This document shows, piece after piece, positions 43,473-52,885 of a DNA stretch of 64,000 nt (position 1 is its first letter; every line of letters starts with the position of its first letter). A program made the position numbers and the translations under genes. The stretch lies in contig NZ_KB889673.1 in assembly GCF_000372745.1 (NCBI RefSeq), positions 17,430 through 81,429 on the forward strand. The letters run 5' to 3'. The stretch comes from Embleya scabrispora DSM 41855 (GTDB lineage: Bacteria; Actinomycetota; Actinomycetes; Streptomycetales; Streptomycetaceae). A model generated the notes under the pieces. The model saw nothing but the letters and a program-made list of their open reading frames with translations. It was not told the origin of the DNA and did not search any database.

Positions 43473-43828
43473 AATTCCTCCCGGATGACCTTCATGGGAA
43501 TCTGTTTGTAGTACCGGCCGGTAAGCTACTGCCGAGTCACCAACATGTCCAGAGATACGGAAAGTAGATCTCCGGTTGATTCCCATGGTTACTGCGGTCC
43601 TTTTCCCGCATGCCGATCCGTGTGAATAATTCAATTTACGGGCATGCCGAAATCGATATTGCCGCACTCTGTCGCGCATTCGATCCCCACCGTCGCGGCA
43701 CGGCCCCCAGGTCCCGTGCCGCGACGGCTGCCGCGACGGCGGCCCCCACGGCATCTACACCGGCGTGCGGTTGCCCGGCTCGCGCACGAGCCCCGGCTCG
43801 GTGCCGGTGGCGGTGCACCACCGGAGCA
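43473..43828. other. Promoter-bearing gap upstream of the SGNH gene
   Basis: It holds no gene. It is less GC-rich than its surroundings at about 43615-43670. A perfect 12-bp palindrome TACCGGCCGGTA lies at 43512-43523, 40 bases upstream of the SGNH start, and may be a regulator site. Confidence 0.45.
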
Positions 43829-46291
43829 TCAGAGGGTGAGTGTGGTAGTGATGTGCGGGTCGGCGGCGTGCCTGCCGATGGCCAGTCGGTAGGTGCCGGG
43901 CACCGTGGTCCAGGCGTTCGCCTCGGTGTCCCAGCGCTCGAGGGTCCGCGGTGTGACATGGACGCGGACGGCCTCGGTGGCACCGGCGGGGACGTCCACG
44001 GCGGTGAAGCCGATCAGCCGGATTGGTTCGGGTGCGCCGAACAGCGTGCCGTCCGCGGGTTCCAGGTACACCTGCACCACTTCGCGGCCGTCCCGCGTGC
44101 CGGCGTTGGTGAGTGTGACGTCGATGGTCAGGCCCTGGTCGGCATCGCCCTCGACCTCGGCGTCGTCGTAGCGCCAGTCGGTGTAGCCGAGCCCGTAGCC
44201 GAAGGGATAGGCGGGCTTGGTGCCGTGCCGTGCCCACAGGCGGTAGCCGATGGTGTGGCCTTCGGTGTAGTCGATTCCGCCGTCGACGACCTTCGTCGAC
44301 AGCAGCGGGACGTGCTCCTCCTCGGCCGGGAACGTCGAGGGCAGCCGGCCGCCGGGTTCGACCTCGCCGGTCAGGACGTCGGCAAGTGACGCACCGCCTT
44401 CCTGGCCGGGCAGCCATGCCCACAACACCGCGGCCACCTGGTCGCGCCACGGCATGAGAACCGGTGCACCCGCGTTGACGACGACGATGGTGTTCGGGTT
44501 CGCCTCGGCGATCCGGGCCACCAGTTCGTCGGTACGGCCGGGCAGTGCCAGGTTCTTGCGATCGAAGGATTCGGATTCGATGTCATCGGTGGTGCCCACG
44601 ACGACGATGGCGACATCGGCCGCGGCGGCGTCGGCGATCGCCTCGATGAGTTCCTCGTCGTCGGACAGCTGCGGGGCGCCCCAGCCCATGCCGATCTTGC
44701 CGAACAGGGTCTCGACCACACTGTGGAAGACCAGCTCGATGTCGACGGGCACGCCGGCCCGCGCGTCGACTTCCAGGCGCCGCACCGGCGGGCGCAGCAG
44801 CATCGCGCCCATGTCGGCGCTCTCGGCGGCCGAATGGATCTCGTGGGACACACCGTCGACCGTGAGCGTGAACGCGCCGGCGCCGACGACGTCGATCAGG
44901 TGGGTGCCGTCCACGACCGGGGTGAGTCCGGTGCGCATCGCCACGGCGGTGGTGCCCTCGGCCAAGGTGCCCGGCCAGAAGATCATGGCGGGATCGAGGC
45001 GCACGGCGGTGTCCAGCACGGTGCCGTCTGCGGCCCGGTATTCCAGGCCCACGCCCGGCTCGCCGGTGGCCGGGTCCACGACGGCGTCGCGAGGCAGCAC
45101 GGGCAGGTACCGGTGGGTGAACGCGCCGGACCGTACCGTCAATTCGACGTCGGGACCGAGGGCGGCCCGCAGTCCCTCGGGGACCCCGACGATGTGCTCG
45201 GGGTTGACGTGCGCGGAGCCGCCGCCCTGGGCGGACAGGCGTACCGCGTTCGGGCCGATCAACGCGACCCGGCGCAGCGCCGAGGCATCCAGTGGGAGCG
45301 CCCGGGCACGGTTCTCCAGCAGCACCATGGCGCGGGCCGCAACCGCGCGGAGCTGCGCCGTGGCGTCCACCGGAGTGCTCGTGTGGCTCCGCGTGACTTC
45401 CTCGTCGAGCACACCGACGCGGGCGGCGAGTCGCAGGATGCGCAGCACCTTGTCGTCCAGGACGGCCTCGTCGACCCGGCCGGCACGGACCGCCTCGACG
45501 AGCGGTTCGAGCCACTGCGTGGTGGGGCCCGGCATGGCGACGTCGGTGCCTCCGACGGCGGCGGGCTCGGTGGAGCGGACCGCCGTCCAGTCGGAGACCA
45601 CGACACCGTCGAAGCCCCACTCGTCCTTGAGGACGTCGTTCTGCAACCGGGAGTTCTCGGTCATCGACGCGCCGTTGACCGAGTTGTACGCCGACATCAC
45701 GAGCCACACCCGGGCCTCGCGTACCGCCGCCTCGAACGGCGCGAGGTAGATCTCGCGCAGCGCGCGCTCGTCCACGCGGCTGTCATAGGACATGCGTTCG
45801 TCCTCGGAGTCGTTCGCGACGAAGTGCTTGATCGTCGCGGCGACTCCGGTCGACTGGACGCCCTCGATGAACGCGACGGCGGTCCGCGAGGTGAGCAGCG
45901 GGTCCTCGGAGTAGCACTCGAAGTGGCGCCCGCCCAGCGGGGTGCGGTGCATGTTCACGGTCGGTGCCAGCAGGATGTGGACGTCCCTGTCCAGGGCCTG
46001 CGTGCCCATCAGGTGGCCCACTCGGCGGGCCGTCTCCGGATCCCAGGTCGCCGCGGTCGCGGTGGGGCAGGGGAATAGCAGCGAGGTCTCGCGCTCGCCC
46101 ATGTTGACGCCGCGCACTCCCGCCGGGCCGTCGGACATGCGCAGCGCGCGCAGGCCGATCTGCGGCAGTTCGGCCAGCGACCACATGTCGTGGCCGGCGA
46201 CCAGGCGCACCTTGTCTTCGAGGGTGAGTCGGCCCAGCAGGGCGGTCGGGTCGTGGGCGTCGGCCGGGTCCGGCGGGATGAGGCGGTTCAT
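43829..46291 (-). CDS. GH3 beta-glucosidase with PA14-like insert
   Basis: An 820-aa glycoside hydrolase family 3 protein. The N-terminal barrel contains RMSDGPAGVRG, GGRHFECYSEDP, TIKHFVANDSEDER and the nucleophile Asp in VVVSDWTA. The C-terminal domain starts near ARAMVLLENRARALPL, with a PA14-type beta insert in the middle (ADGTVLDTAVRLDP region) and a fibronectin-III-like end. No signal peptide, so it acts inside the cell on an imported glycoside. The ATG at 46291 has GGAG six bases upstream; an ATG at 46303 has none. It is 88 bases after the Liv-type binding-protein gene. Confidence 0.92.
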   Translation of the reverse strand: MNRLIPPDPADAHDPTALLGRLTLEDKVRLVAGHDMWSLAELPQIGLRALRMSDGPAGVRGVNMGERETSLLFPCPTATAATWDPETARRVGHLMGTQALDRDVHILLAPTVNMHRTPLGGRHFECYSEDPLLTSRTAVAFIEGVQSTGVAATIKHFVANDSEDERMSYDSRVDERALREIYLAPFEAAVREARVWLVMSAYNSVNGASMTENSRLQNDVLKDEWGFDGVVVSDWTAVRSTEPAAVGGTDVAMPGPTTQWLEPLVEAVRAGRVDEAVLDDKVLRILRLAARVGVLDEEVTRSHTSTPVDATAQLRAVAARAMVLLENRARALPLDASALRRVALIGPNAVRLSAQGGGSAHVNPEHIVGVPEGLRAALGPDVELTVRSGAFTHRYLPVLPRDAVVDPATGEPGVGLEYRAADGTVLDTAVRLDPAMIFWPGTLAEGTTAVAMRTGLTPVVDGTHLIDVVGAGAFTLTVDGVSHEIHSAAESADMGAMLLRPPVRRLEVDARAGVPVDIELVFHSVVETLFGKIGMGWGAPQLSDDEELIEAIADAAAADVAIVVVGTTDDIESESFDRKNLALPGRTDELVARIAEANPNTIVVVNAGAPVLMPWRDQVAAVLWAWLPGQEGGASLADVLTGEVEPGGRLPSTFPAEEEHVPLLSTKVVDGGIDYTEGHTIGYRLWARHGTKPAYPFGYGLGYTDWRYDDAEVEGDADQGLTIDVTLTNAGTRDGREVVQVYLEPADGTLFGAPEPIRLIGFTAVDVPAGATEAVRVHVTPRTLERWDTEANAWTTVPGTYRLAIGRHAADPHITTTLTL

Positions 46292-46334
46292 GTTCGACTC
46301 CATGGCTTGCGTGTGTGTGCTTTGCCCGGCTGCC

Positions 46335-46382
46335 GCGGAACAATCAGCAGAGCAATCGGCGGAGCAATCAGCTGAGCAGTCA
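46335..46382. repeat. 12-bp tandem repeat, four units
   Basis: Units 46335-46346, 46347-46358, 46359-46370 and 46371-46382, consensus GCGGAGCAATCA with one to three changes each. The block covers the stop codon of the binding-protein gene (46380-46382) and the spacer before the GH3 gene. Confidence 0.85.
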
Positions 46383-47687
46383 GGACGGCACCGCGATGAA
46401 GCGGTTGGTGCCCGGCTCGTACGCCTGGACCCGGAAGGGGAGCGCGCCGCTCGGCGTCCGCTGCGCGTACATCGCGTCTTCCCGGTAGTTGGGCAGGCGG
46501 TACTTCCCAAGGCCGAACCCGGCCTGCTGGAAGGTGTTGTAGTTCAGGTCCTTGCCGGTCTTCCCGGCGATCGCCTTGAACAGGGAGAGGTTGATGCAGG
46601 CCGTCTGGACGGATCCACCCAGGGTCGGCAGGCCGGGGGCAACGGTGGTGGGGTCGACGAGCTTGCCGGTGAGCGAGGGGTCGGCCTGCTCGACGGTGTG
46701 CACGCAGTCCACGATCTGCGGTTCCGTCCAGTCCAGAACGGGGTTGACCACCACCGAGCCGGTGAGCGTGCCGAAGTCGTGCCGGCCCTTGTCCTGCGTG
46801 TAGCCCGAGGGGTTGAGGCTGAACAGCAGGCGCGGGCGCCAGTCCGACTTCTCCAGGATCACCGGTATCTGCGAGGCCGCGCCGCCGGTCAGCAGGATCG
46901 CGTCGGCCCCCGCGGTCCGGGCCTTCTGCAGGAGGACGGTGCCCTGCTGCAGGGTCGCGGCCGGGTCGCCGGCGGTCGACGCGAGGTAGCCGGTGGCGAC
47001 GGGCGCGGCGCCGTTGCGCTCGAGCGCGGGCAGGAGGATGTTCTCGGCGTCCGTCCGCCCCTGGGTATCGGCGACGACGGCGACCTTCTTGCCCGTCAGG
47101 TCGCCGTGCGCCGCGAGCGCGTCGACGGCCTTGGCGGAGGCGTCGCCGTCGATGTCGGTGAACCAGGGGGCCTGGGCCTGCGCGTACAGCGCGGCCGGCA
47201 TGGCCCCGCCGATCAGTGCGGTCTTGTGGGTCTGGACGTAGCACGAGGTCTGGTCCGCGATGGGCAGCATGCCCAGGACGGCGAAGACCTTCTCGTCCTC
47301 GGTGAGCTTCACACAGGTCTCCTGGGCGGAGGCCGGAGCAAGCAGGTTGATCTTCGCGAACACGGGGACGATCTTGCGGCCGTTGATCCCACCTGCGGCG
47401 TTGATCTTGGCGATCAGCGCCTTGTAGGCGACCTCGAAGTCACCCGCGTCGAGGTTGACGAACGGCTTGAGCGCGGCGAAGTCGGGGTAGACGACGCCGA
47501 TCCTGATGCTGTCCGCGGTGACCCCCGGCGCCGCCGCCGGCACGGCCGAAGCGTTCGAACCGGAGGAGGTGGTGGGCGACTTCTTGTCCTCGACGGTGCA
47601 GCCCGCCGCGGCTGCCGCCACGCACAGCGCGGCCAGTATCGAGGTGGCACGCCGGGCGGTCGGACGGATACGTCTGGTGGTGGTCAT
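46380..47687 (-). CDS. Branched-chain-amino-acid-type ABC binding lipoprotein
   Basis: A 435-aa type 1 periplasmic-binding-fold protein. The lipoprotein signal is basic TTTRRIRPTARRATS, hydrophobic ILAALCVAAAA and lipobox AAAGC. The mature part shows the Leu/Ile/Val-binding layout: IRIGVVYPDFAALKP, ALIAKINAAGGINGRKIVPV and KVAVVADTQGRTDAENI. It delivers its ligand to the fused Liv permeases encoded just upstream on the same strand. The start is the ATG at 47687; an in-frame extension upstream would be translated 18-bp repeats. Confidence 0.9.
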   Translation of the reverse strand: MTTTRRIRPTARRATSILAALCVAAAAAGCTVEDKKSPTTSSGSNASAVPAAAPGVTADSIRIGVVYPDFAALKPFVNLDAGDFEVAYKALIAKINAAGGINGRKIVPVFAKINLLAPASAQETCVKLTEDEKVFAVLGMLPIADQTSCYVQTHKTALIGGAMPAALYAQAQAPWFTDIDGDASAKAVDALAAHGDLTGKKVAVVADTQGRTDAENILLPALERNGAAPVATGYLASTAGDPAATLQQGTVLLQKARTAGADAILLTGGAASQIPVILEKSDWRPRLLFSLNPSGYTQDKGRHDFGTLTGSVVVNPVLDWTEPQIVDCVHTVEQADPSLTGKLVDPTTVAPGLPTLGGSVQTACINLSLFKAIAGKTGKDLNYNTFQQAGFGLGKYRLPNYREDAMYAQRTPSGALPFRVQAYEPGTNRFIAVPS

Positions 47688-47705
47688 GCCGGTGGAGTCC
47701 TTTCG

Positions 47706-47777
47706 GAGGGCGGAGCGCAACTGGAGGGCTGGGTACAACTGAAGGGCGGGGCGCAACTGGAGGGTGGGGCGCAACCG
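47706..47777. repeat. 18-bp tandem repeat, four units
   Basis: Units 47706-47723, 47724-47741, 47742-47759 and 47760-47777, consensus GAGGGCGGGGCGCAACTG. They fill most of the spacer between the LivHMG fusion stop and the binding-protein start. The unit is unrelated to the 12-bp repeat on the other side of the binding-protein gene. Confidence 0.85.
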
Positions 47778-47807
47778 AGTGGGGGTGTGACAGGCGACGG
47801 GACCGGC

Positions 47808-50621
47808 TCAGGTGGGCACCGCGTCGCTGCGTTCGATGGCGCGTTCGTCGGTGCCGAGGTAACTCGCGACGACCTTCGGGTCGTTGCGTACGGCGGACGG
47901 TGCGCCGGTGGCGATGACGCGGCCGGTCTCCAGGCAGTACACGCGGTCGCTGATGCCCATGATCAGCGGCATGTCGTGCTCGATGATCAGCATGGACGCG
48001 CCGAGTTCGCGGCGGATCTCGCGAATGAGCGGGCCGAATGCCTCCGTCTCGCGCTGTGCGACACCGGCGGTCGGCTCGTCCAGACACAGGACGCGGGCGT
48101 CCAGCGCGAGCAGACCGGCGAGCTCGACGATCCGCCGGGTGCCGGTGGACAGGTCGCCGATGAACGCGTTGGCGTATCGGCCGAGGCCCAGGAAGTCGAT
48201 GAGGTCGTGTGCCTCGGCCTTCTTGGCGCGCTCCCCCTTCAGGGATTTGGGCAGCCACAGCGCGGACGACAGCAGTCCGGTACGTCCGCGCGCCTCCAGG
48301 GCGATCTGCACGGTCTCGGTGACCGTGAGCTCGGGGAAGAGCGTCGCGGCCTGGAAGGTGCGGCCCAAGCCGACGGACGCGCGGCGCGCGGGCGCCAGTG
48401 TGGACACGTCCCGGCCGAGGAGTTCGATGGTGCCGGTGGCCGGGACGAACCCGCCGATGGCGTTCATCAGGGTGGACTTGCCCGCGCCGTTGGTGCCGAT
48501 CAGGCCGACGATCTCGTTCGGCATGACCTCGATCGCCACGCCGTCGACGGCGGCGACGCCGCCGAACCTGACGCGGATGTTCGAGGTCGCCAGCACCGGC
48601 TTCCCGGCGGGCAGCGGTGCGCGCTCCGTGGGGGTGAGCGACGTGGGGACGGCACCGACGGTCTTCGCGGGTGCCGGGCCCAGACGTTGTTCCGCCCAGG
48701 AGAGCACGTCATCGCGCATCGCGTAGCCGATCTGGACCAGACCGCCGGGGAAGTACAGCAGCAGCATCAGCAGGCCGAGGCTGGAGGCGAGCAGCGGCAC
48801 GATGGAGTTGCCGGGGAACACGGCGGGCAGGCCGATCACCCACAACGATCCCCATACCGGCCCCGAGGTGGTGCCGAGTCCGCCGATGACGACGACGGAT
48901 ACCAGCATGAGGGAGTCCGCGCTGCGGAAGTAGGCGTCGCTGTAGGGCACCGTCTGGAGCGCGCCCGCGAGCAGCGCTCCGCCGAGTCCGGCGACGCCTC
49001 CTGCCAGGGCGAACGCCCGCAGCTTCACGCGGGCCGCGGGGACGGTGTACGCGGATGCGGTCGCCGGGTTGTCGCGTACCCCGATCGTGGTCCGGCCCAC
49101 GCCCGTGCGGCGCAGCCTGCCGGTCACCGCGAGCACGGCCACGAGCACGACCAACACCACGTAGTAGTAGGGGCGTTGCGCGGTGATGTCGATCCCGAAG
49201 ACGTCGGTGCGCGGGAAGGACGCGGCGGTCTGCGTCGGACTGTCGTGGAACATGTCCTGGGTGTAGACCCACTGCTCGCAGGCGACCGCGAACGCGAGGG
49301 TGCTGACCGCGAGCAGCAGTCCCCGCACGCGCAGTGCGCCGGCGCCGATCACGGCGGCGAGCGCCGCGGTCAGCAGCGCCGCGACGCACACGGCGGTGGG
49401 GAACGTCAGGCGCTGGACCACGAGGACGTTGCCGCCGCCGATGTCCAGCCGCAGTCCGCGCGAGAGCGATGCCGCGGTGAGCGCGCCGATCCCGGCGAAC
49501 GCCATCTGCCCGAGCGAGAGTTGCCCGGCCCAGCCGGTGAGCACGGTGACCGAGGCGGCGCAGATCGCGTACGCCAGGATGGTCGTGTAGAGCAGCTGCT
49601 TGGACGGCTGCGTGACGAGCAGCGGCATGACGACCGCGATCAGCCCGAGGAACACCAGGCCGAACCGCTCCAGGTTGCGCACCCACCACAGTTCTTGGAG
49701 GCGTACCGGGATCGGCCGGACCTTGGGCGCGAAGGAGAACGTCGACGCCTCGGTGTCCCGGCCGCGCCCCACGACGAACACCGCGACCAGGACGAGCGCG
49801 AAGACGATCATGTCGGTCAGGCCGGGCCGGTCGATCCAGTTGAACTGGACGACGGATTCGAGGAACCCGAGGAGTACTCCGGCGACCAGGGCGACCCGGA
49901 AGGAGACCATGCGGGCGATCACCGCGGCCGCCAGCGCCCTCATCAGGGTGGTCATGCCCAGTACCGCGGGGGAACCGACCGATCCGGTGCGGCCGGAGAT
50001 GAGGATCAGGCAGATCGTCGCGACGAGCCCGGCGATCGCCCATACCGCGGTGGAGACGGCCTTGGGGCTGATGCCGTTGAGCCTGGCCAGGTCCGGGTTG
50101 TCCGCCGACGCCTTGACCGTCTTGCCGAGCACGGTACGGGCGAGGAACCAGCCCAGCGCGACGGCGACGAGCGGGACGACGACGAGCACGGCGAGCTGGG
50201 TCGCGGTGACCTCTACGCCGGCGGGACTCCACTTCGCCGCGGACCACACCGGATACGAGTTGGCGGCGTCGACCTCCGGATAGGCCATGACGATCACCAG
50301 CGCCAGCTGGGCGACGCCGATCGTGGCGACCAACAGGATCACCCGGGGTGCGGCGAACAGGCGTCGGACCACGACGAGGTCGACGACCGCGCCGAATACG
50401 GTGCCGACGACGAGGGAGACGGCCAGCGCGATACAGAACGGTACGCCGTAGCGGAGGTTCAGCAGGGCGAACAGCGCTGAGCCGACCAGACCCATGTTGG
50501 CGACGGCGAAGCTGACGATGCGGGTGGAGCGGTGGACGAGGACGATGCCCATCGCGAGCAGGCCGATGACCATGCCGTTGACGACGCCGTCGAAGGCGAG
50601 CTGCCGGGTGAGTTCGATCAT
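47808..50621 (-). CDS. Fused LivH-LivM-LivG transporter
   Basis: A 937-aa triple fusion of a branched-chain-amino-acid-type ABC importer. Residues about 1-290 are the LivH permease (GVVNGMVIGLLAMGIVLVHR). Residues about 325-645 are LivM (ILAYAICAASVTVLTGWAGQ, LSLGQMAFAGIG). Residues about 690-930 are the LivG ATPase with Walker A GTNGAGKST, signature LSTGTRRIVELAG, Walker B VLCLDEPTAGV and switch EHDM. The usual system uses three genes. The missing LivF ATPase is fused to an MFS protein in the adjacent gene. The ATG at 50621 is two bases after the upstream stop. Confidence 0.92.
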   Translation of the reverse strand: MIELTRQLAFDGVVNGMVIGLLAMGIVLVHRSTRIVSFAVANMGLVGSALFALLNLRYGVPFCIALAVSLVVGTVFGAVVDLVVVRRLFAAPRVILLVATIGVAQLALVIVMAYPEVDAANSYPVWSAAKWSPAGVEVTATQLAVLVVVPLVAVALGWFLARTVLGKTVKASADNPDLARLNGISPKAVSTAVWAIAGLVATICLILISGRTGSVGSPAVLGMTTLMRALAAAVIARMVSFRVALVAGVLLGFLESVVQFNWIDRPGLTDMIVFALVLVAVFVVGRGRDTEASTFSFAPKVRPIPVRLQELWWVRNLERFGLVFLGLIAVVMPLLVTQPSKQLLYTTILAYAICAASVTVLTGWAGQLSLGQMAFAGIGALTAASLSRGLRLDIGGGNVLVVQRLTFPTAVCVAALLTAALAAVIGAGALRVRGLLLAVSTLAFAVACEQWVYTQDMFHDSPTQTAASFPRTDVFGIDITAQRPYYYVVLVVLVAVLAVTGRLRRTGVGRTTIGVRDNPATASAYTVPAARVKLRAFALAGGVAGLGGALLAGALQTVPYSDAYFRSADSLMLVSVVVIGGLGTTSGPVWGSLWVIGLPAVFPGNSIVPLLASSLGLLMLLLYFPGGLVQIGYAMRDDVLSWAEQRLGPAPAKTVGAVPTSLTPTERAPLPAGKPVLATSNIRVRFGGVAAVDGVAIEVMPNEIVGLIGTNGAGKSTLMNAIGGFVPATGTIELLGRDVSTLAPARRASVGLGRTFQAATLFPELTVTETVQIALEARGRTGLLSSALWLPKSLKGERAKKAEAHDLIDFLGLGRYANAFIGDLSTGTRRIVELAGLLALDARVLCLDEPTAGVAQRETEAFGPLIREIRRELGASMLIIEHDMPLIMGISDRVYCLETGRVIATGAPSAVRNDPKVVASYLGTDERAIERSDAVPT

Positions 50622-50623
50622 GG

Positions 50624-52885
50624 TCAGCCACCGTCCTTGCCGAGGAACACCGCACGGGCGAGGTCGTCGCGTTCGGCGAGCTCGCGGGCGTCGCCGGTGA
50701 ACCGGACCTGCCCCTTCTCCAGGAAGACCGCCCGGTCGGCGATCGCCAGCGCCACATTCAGGGACTGCTCGACGATGATCATCGTCATGCCGTCCGCCTT
50801 GAGGCGCTCGACCACCGCGAGCAGGTCCTGGACCACGACGGGGGCGAGGCCGAGCGAGAGTTCGTCGATGAGCAGCACCTCGGGGTCGTGCATCAGCACC
50901 ATGGCGAGGGCGAGTTGTTGCTGCTGGCCGCCGGACATGCTGCCCGCCCGCTGGGCGAGGCGGGCGTTCAGGTCGGGGAACACGTCCAGCACATAGGCGA
51001 GTCGGGCGTCGCGGTGTGCCCGGTCCCGGTCGCGGAGCCCGAACGCGGCCATCTCCAGGTTCTCCGCCACGGTCATGCCGGGGAAGGTGCCCTTGCCGCC
51101 GGGCAGCAGGCGGATGCCGTACCGGCCGCGCTGCTCGGGCGAGACGTACGTGATGGTCTTCCCGTTGAGCCGGACCACGCCGCGAGAGGGGGTCCCCAGG
51201 CCGCAGATCGCCTTCAGGATCGTGGACTTGCCGGCGCCGTTCGTCCCCAGGAGGGCGAGGACTTCGCCGCGCCGGACTTCGAACCCGACGCCGAACAGCA
51301 CCTGCACGTTGCCGTATTCGAAGTCGATGTTGTTGACCTGGAGCACCGGGACCTGCTCGGGGTCCCGGGCCTGGCGATCCCTCTCGGCGAGCTCCTCCTG
51401 GAGCTCACGGACGACCAAGGCCAGGTCGTGCTTGATGAACGAGGAACTGCGGATCAGCATCAGGCTGCCCACCAGCGTCGCCGGGACGCCGATGACCAGT
51501 GCCGCCGCGCGCGCGTCGTAGGAGTCCAGGATGAGCGCGGACAGCAGCGAACCGCCGGTCGCGCCGATGAAGAAGATGTAGATCGCCGCGAGCGCCGTGC
51601 CCAATCCGCGCAGTCGGTACGGGGATACGGACTGCATGACCGGGCCGATCATCGCGAACGCCGCGGACAGGAGGACGAGCGGCAACATCTGTGCGATGAC
51701 GAATGCGGGCGCGGTCGGCATGAACCACTGCACCGGCGTCAGCGCCGCCACCGGCAGGATCAGGTAGCCGACCAGCTTCAGGGCGCGCGCCGGGTCGGTG
51801 CGGTAGAGCCGGTCGTAACGGGGGCCGACGAACGGCAGGACGGCCAGCACGCCCAGTCCGCCCAGGGTGCCGTACACCCCGCGTTCGAAGGTGCCGAGCC
51901 CGAAGTGGTCCTCCATCCACAGGTTGGTCAGCACCGGTCCGGTGAACAGGCCGAAACCCATCGCCGCGAACGCCAGGATGACCGTCTTGGTGGTGCGGAT
52001 GCGCATCAGCCGGGCGAACGCCGCCTCGACCGAGATCGGCATCGGCTTGTCGTGGGTGATGACCTCGCCGAGCACCGCCTTCATCTCGTGCTGTCCGCGC
52101 GGGGGTTCGGGCAGCCGGAAGGCGTACAGCGCCACAAGCGCGGTGGGGACGCCCAGGACGAAGAACGCCCAGCGCCAGCCGTCGTCGCCGCCGGCCACGG
52201 CGGCGATCGCGCCGACCACCAGCGGGCTCAGCACCCCCGCGAGGCGGCCCGCCATACCGGTTGCCGCGGCGATGCGGCCCCGTACCCCGATGGGGTAGGC
52301 GTCCGCGTTCAGCGAGCCGTGCACCGGCAGTGTGCTGGCCTTGGCCACCCCGACGCCCAGCCGGGCGAGGAACATCAGGAATACGTTCGCCGCCATACCG
52401 CATGCGAACACGAAGGCGGCGAAGGCCAGTCCGGCCCATCCCGCGACCCTGCCGCGCCGGTACCGGTCCGCCAGCCAGCCCATCGGCAGCGCACCGAGCA
52501 CCAGGAACGCGCCCGACGCCGCCGACAGGAACACGATCGCTCCGTCGCTCATCCCGAACGAGTCTCGGATGTCCGGGGCGAGCACGCCCAGCGTCGCGGT
52601 CTCCAACTCGTCGAACGCGGACAGCGCCATCAGCGTCAGGAACGTCGCCGACCCGCCTGCGGCAAGACCCCGTCGGAGCGTCAACTGCTCGCCGCCCACC
52701 CCGGGCAACAGATCGTCGGCGAAGAGCACCCCACGTTCGGCCTCGGCCGCCCGGGCACGTGTCGCCTCGGCATCGACGAGTTCGGCGGCCAGGCCCGCGG
52801 CGGAGCGGCGCTGCTCGTCCCGAGGCGCGACCACCTCGATGGCATCGTCCCTGGTGGCATCGTCCACCGCGCCGCTCACCGGCAA
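50624..52885 (-). CDS. MFS permease fused to LivF-type ABC ATPase
   Basis: A 753-aa hybrid. Residues about 1-65 are a charged cytoplasmic start; about 70-490 form an MFS permease with about 12 membrane segments and the MFS loop motif GWLADRYRRGR. Residues about 505-750 form a LivF ATPase: Walker A GTNGAGKST, signature MSGGQQQQLALAM, Walker B VLLIDELSLGL. Joined with the LivHMG chain it completes a Liv-type importer, with an extra secondary carrier attached. The start is uncertain: TTG 52885 or GTG 52879, with no clear ribosome binding site. Confidence 0.9.
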   Translation of the reverse strand: MPVSGAVDDATRDDAIEVVAPRDEQRRSAAGLAAELVDAEATRARAAEAERGVLFADDLLPGVGGEQLTLRRGLAAGGSATFLTLMALSAFDELETATLGVLAPDIRDSFGMSDGAIVFLSAASGAFLVLGALPMGWLADRYRRGRVAGWAGLAFAAFVFACGMAANVFLMFLARLGVGVAKASTLPVHGSLNADAYPIGVRGRIAAATGMAGRLAGVLSPLVVGAIAAVAGGDDGWRWAFFVLGVPTALVALYAFRLPEPPRGQHEMKAVLGEVITHDKPMPISVEAAFARLMRIRTTKTVILAFAAMGFGLFTGPVLTNLWMEDHFGLGTFERGVYGTLGGLGVLAVLPFVGPRYDRLYRTDPARALKLVGYLILPVAALTPVQWFMPTAPAFVIAQMLPLVLLSAAFAMIGPVMQSVSPYRLRGLGTALAAIYIFFIGATGGSLLSALILDSYDARAAALVIGVPATLVGSLMLIRSSSFIKHDLALVVRELQEELAERDRQARDPEQVPVLQVNNIDFEYGNVQVLFGVGFEVRRGEVLALLGTNGAGKSTILKAICGLGTPSRGVVRLNGKTITYVSPEQRGRYGIRLLPGGKGTFPGMTVAENLEMAAFGLRDRDRAHRDARLAYVLDVFPDLNARLAQRAGSMSGGQQQQLALAMVLMHDPEVLLIDELSLGLAPVVVQDLLAVVERLKADGMTMIIVEQSLNVALAIADRAVFLEKGQVRFTGDARELAERDDLARAVFLGKDGG

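Noticed and set aside
45942-50480. 1512-codon plus-strand open frame
   Set aside because: Lies antisense to the GH3, binding-protein and LivHMG genes; composition is Arg/Gly/Asp-rich mirror sequence with no domains, a known effect of high GC.
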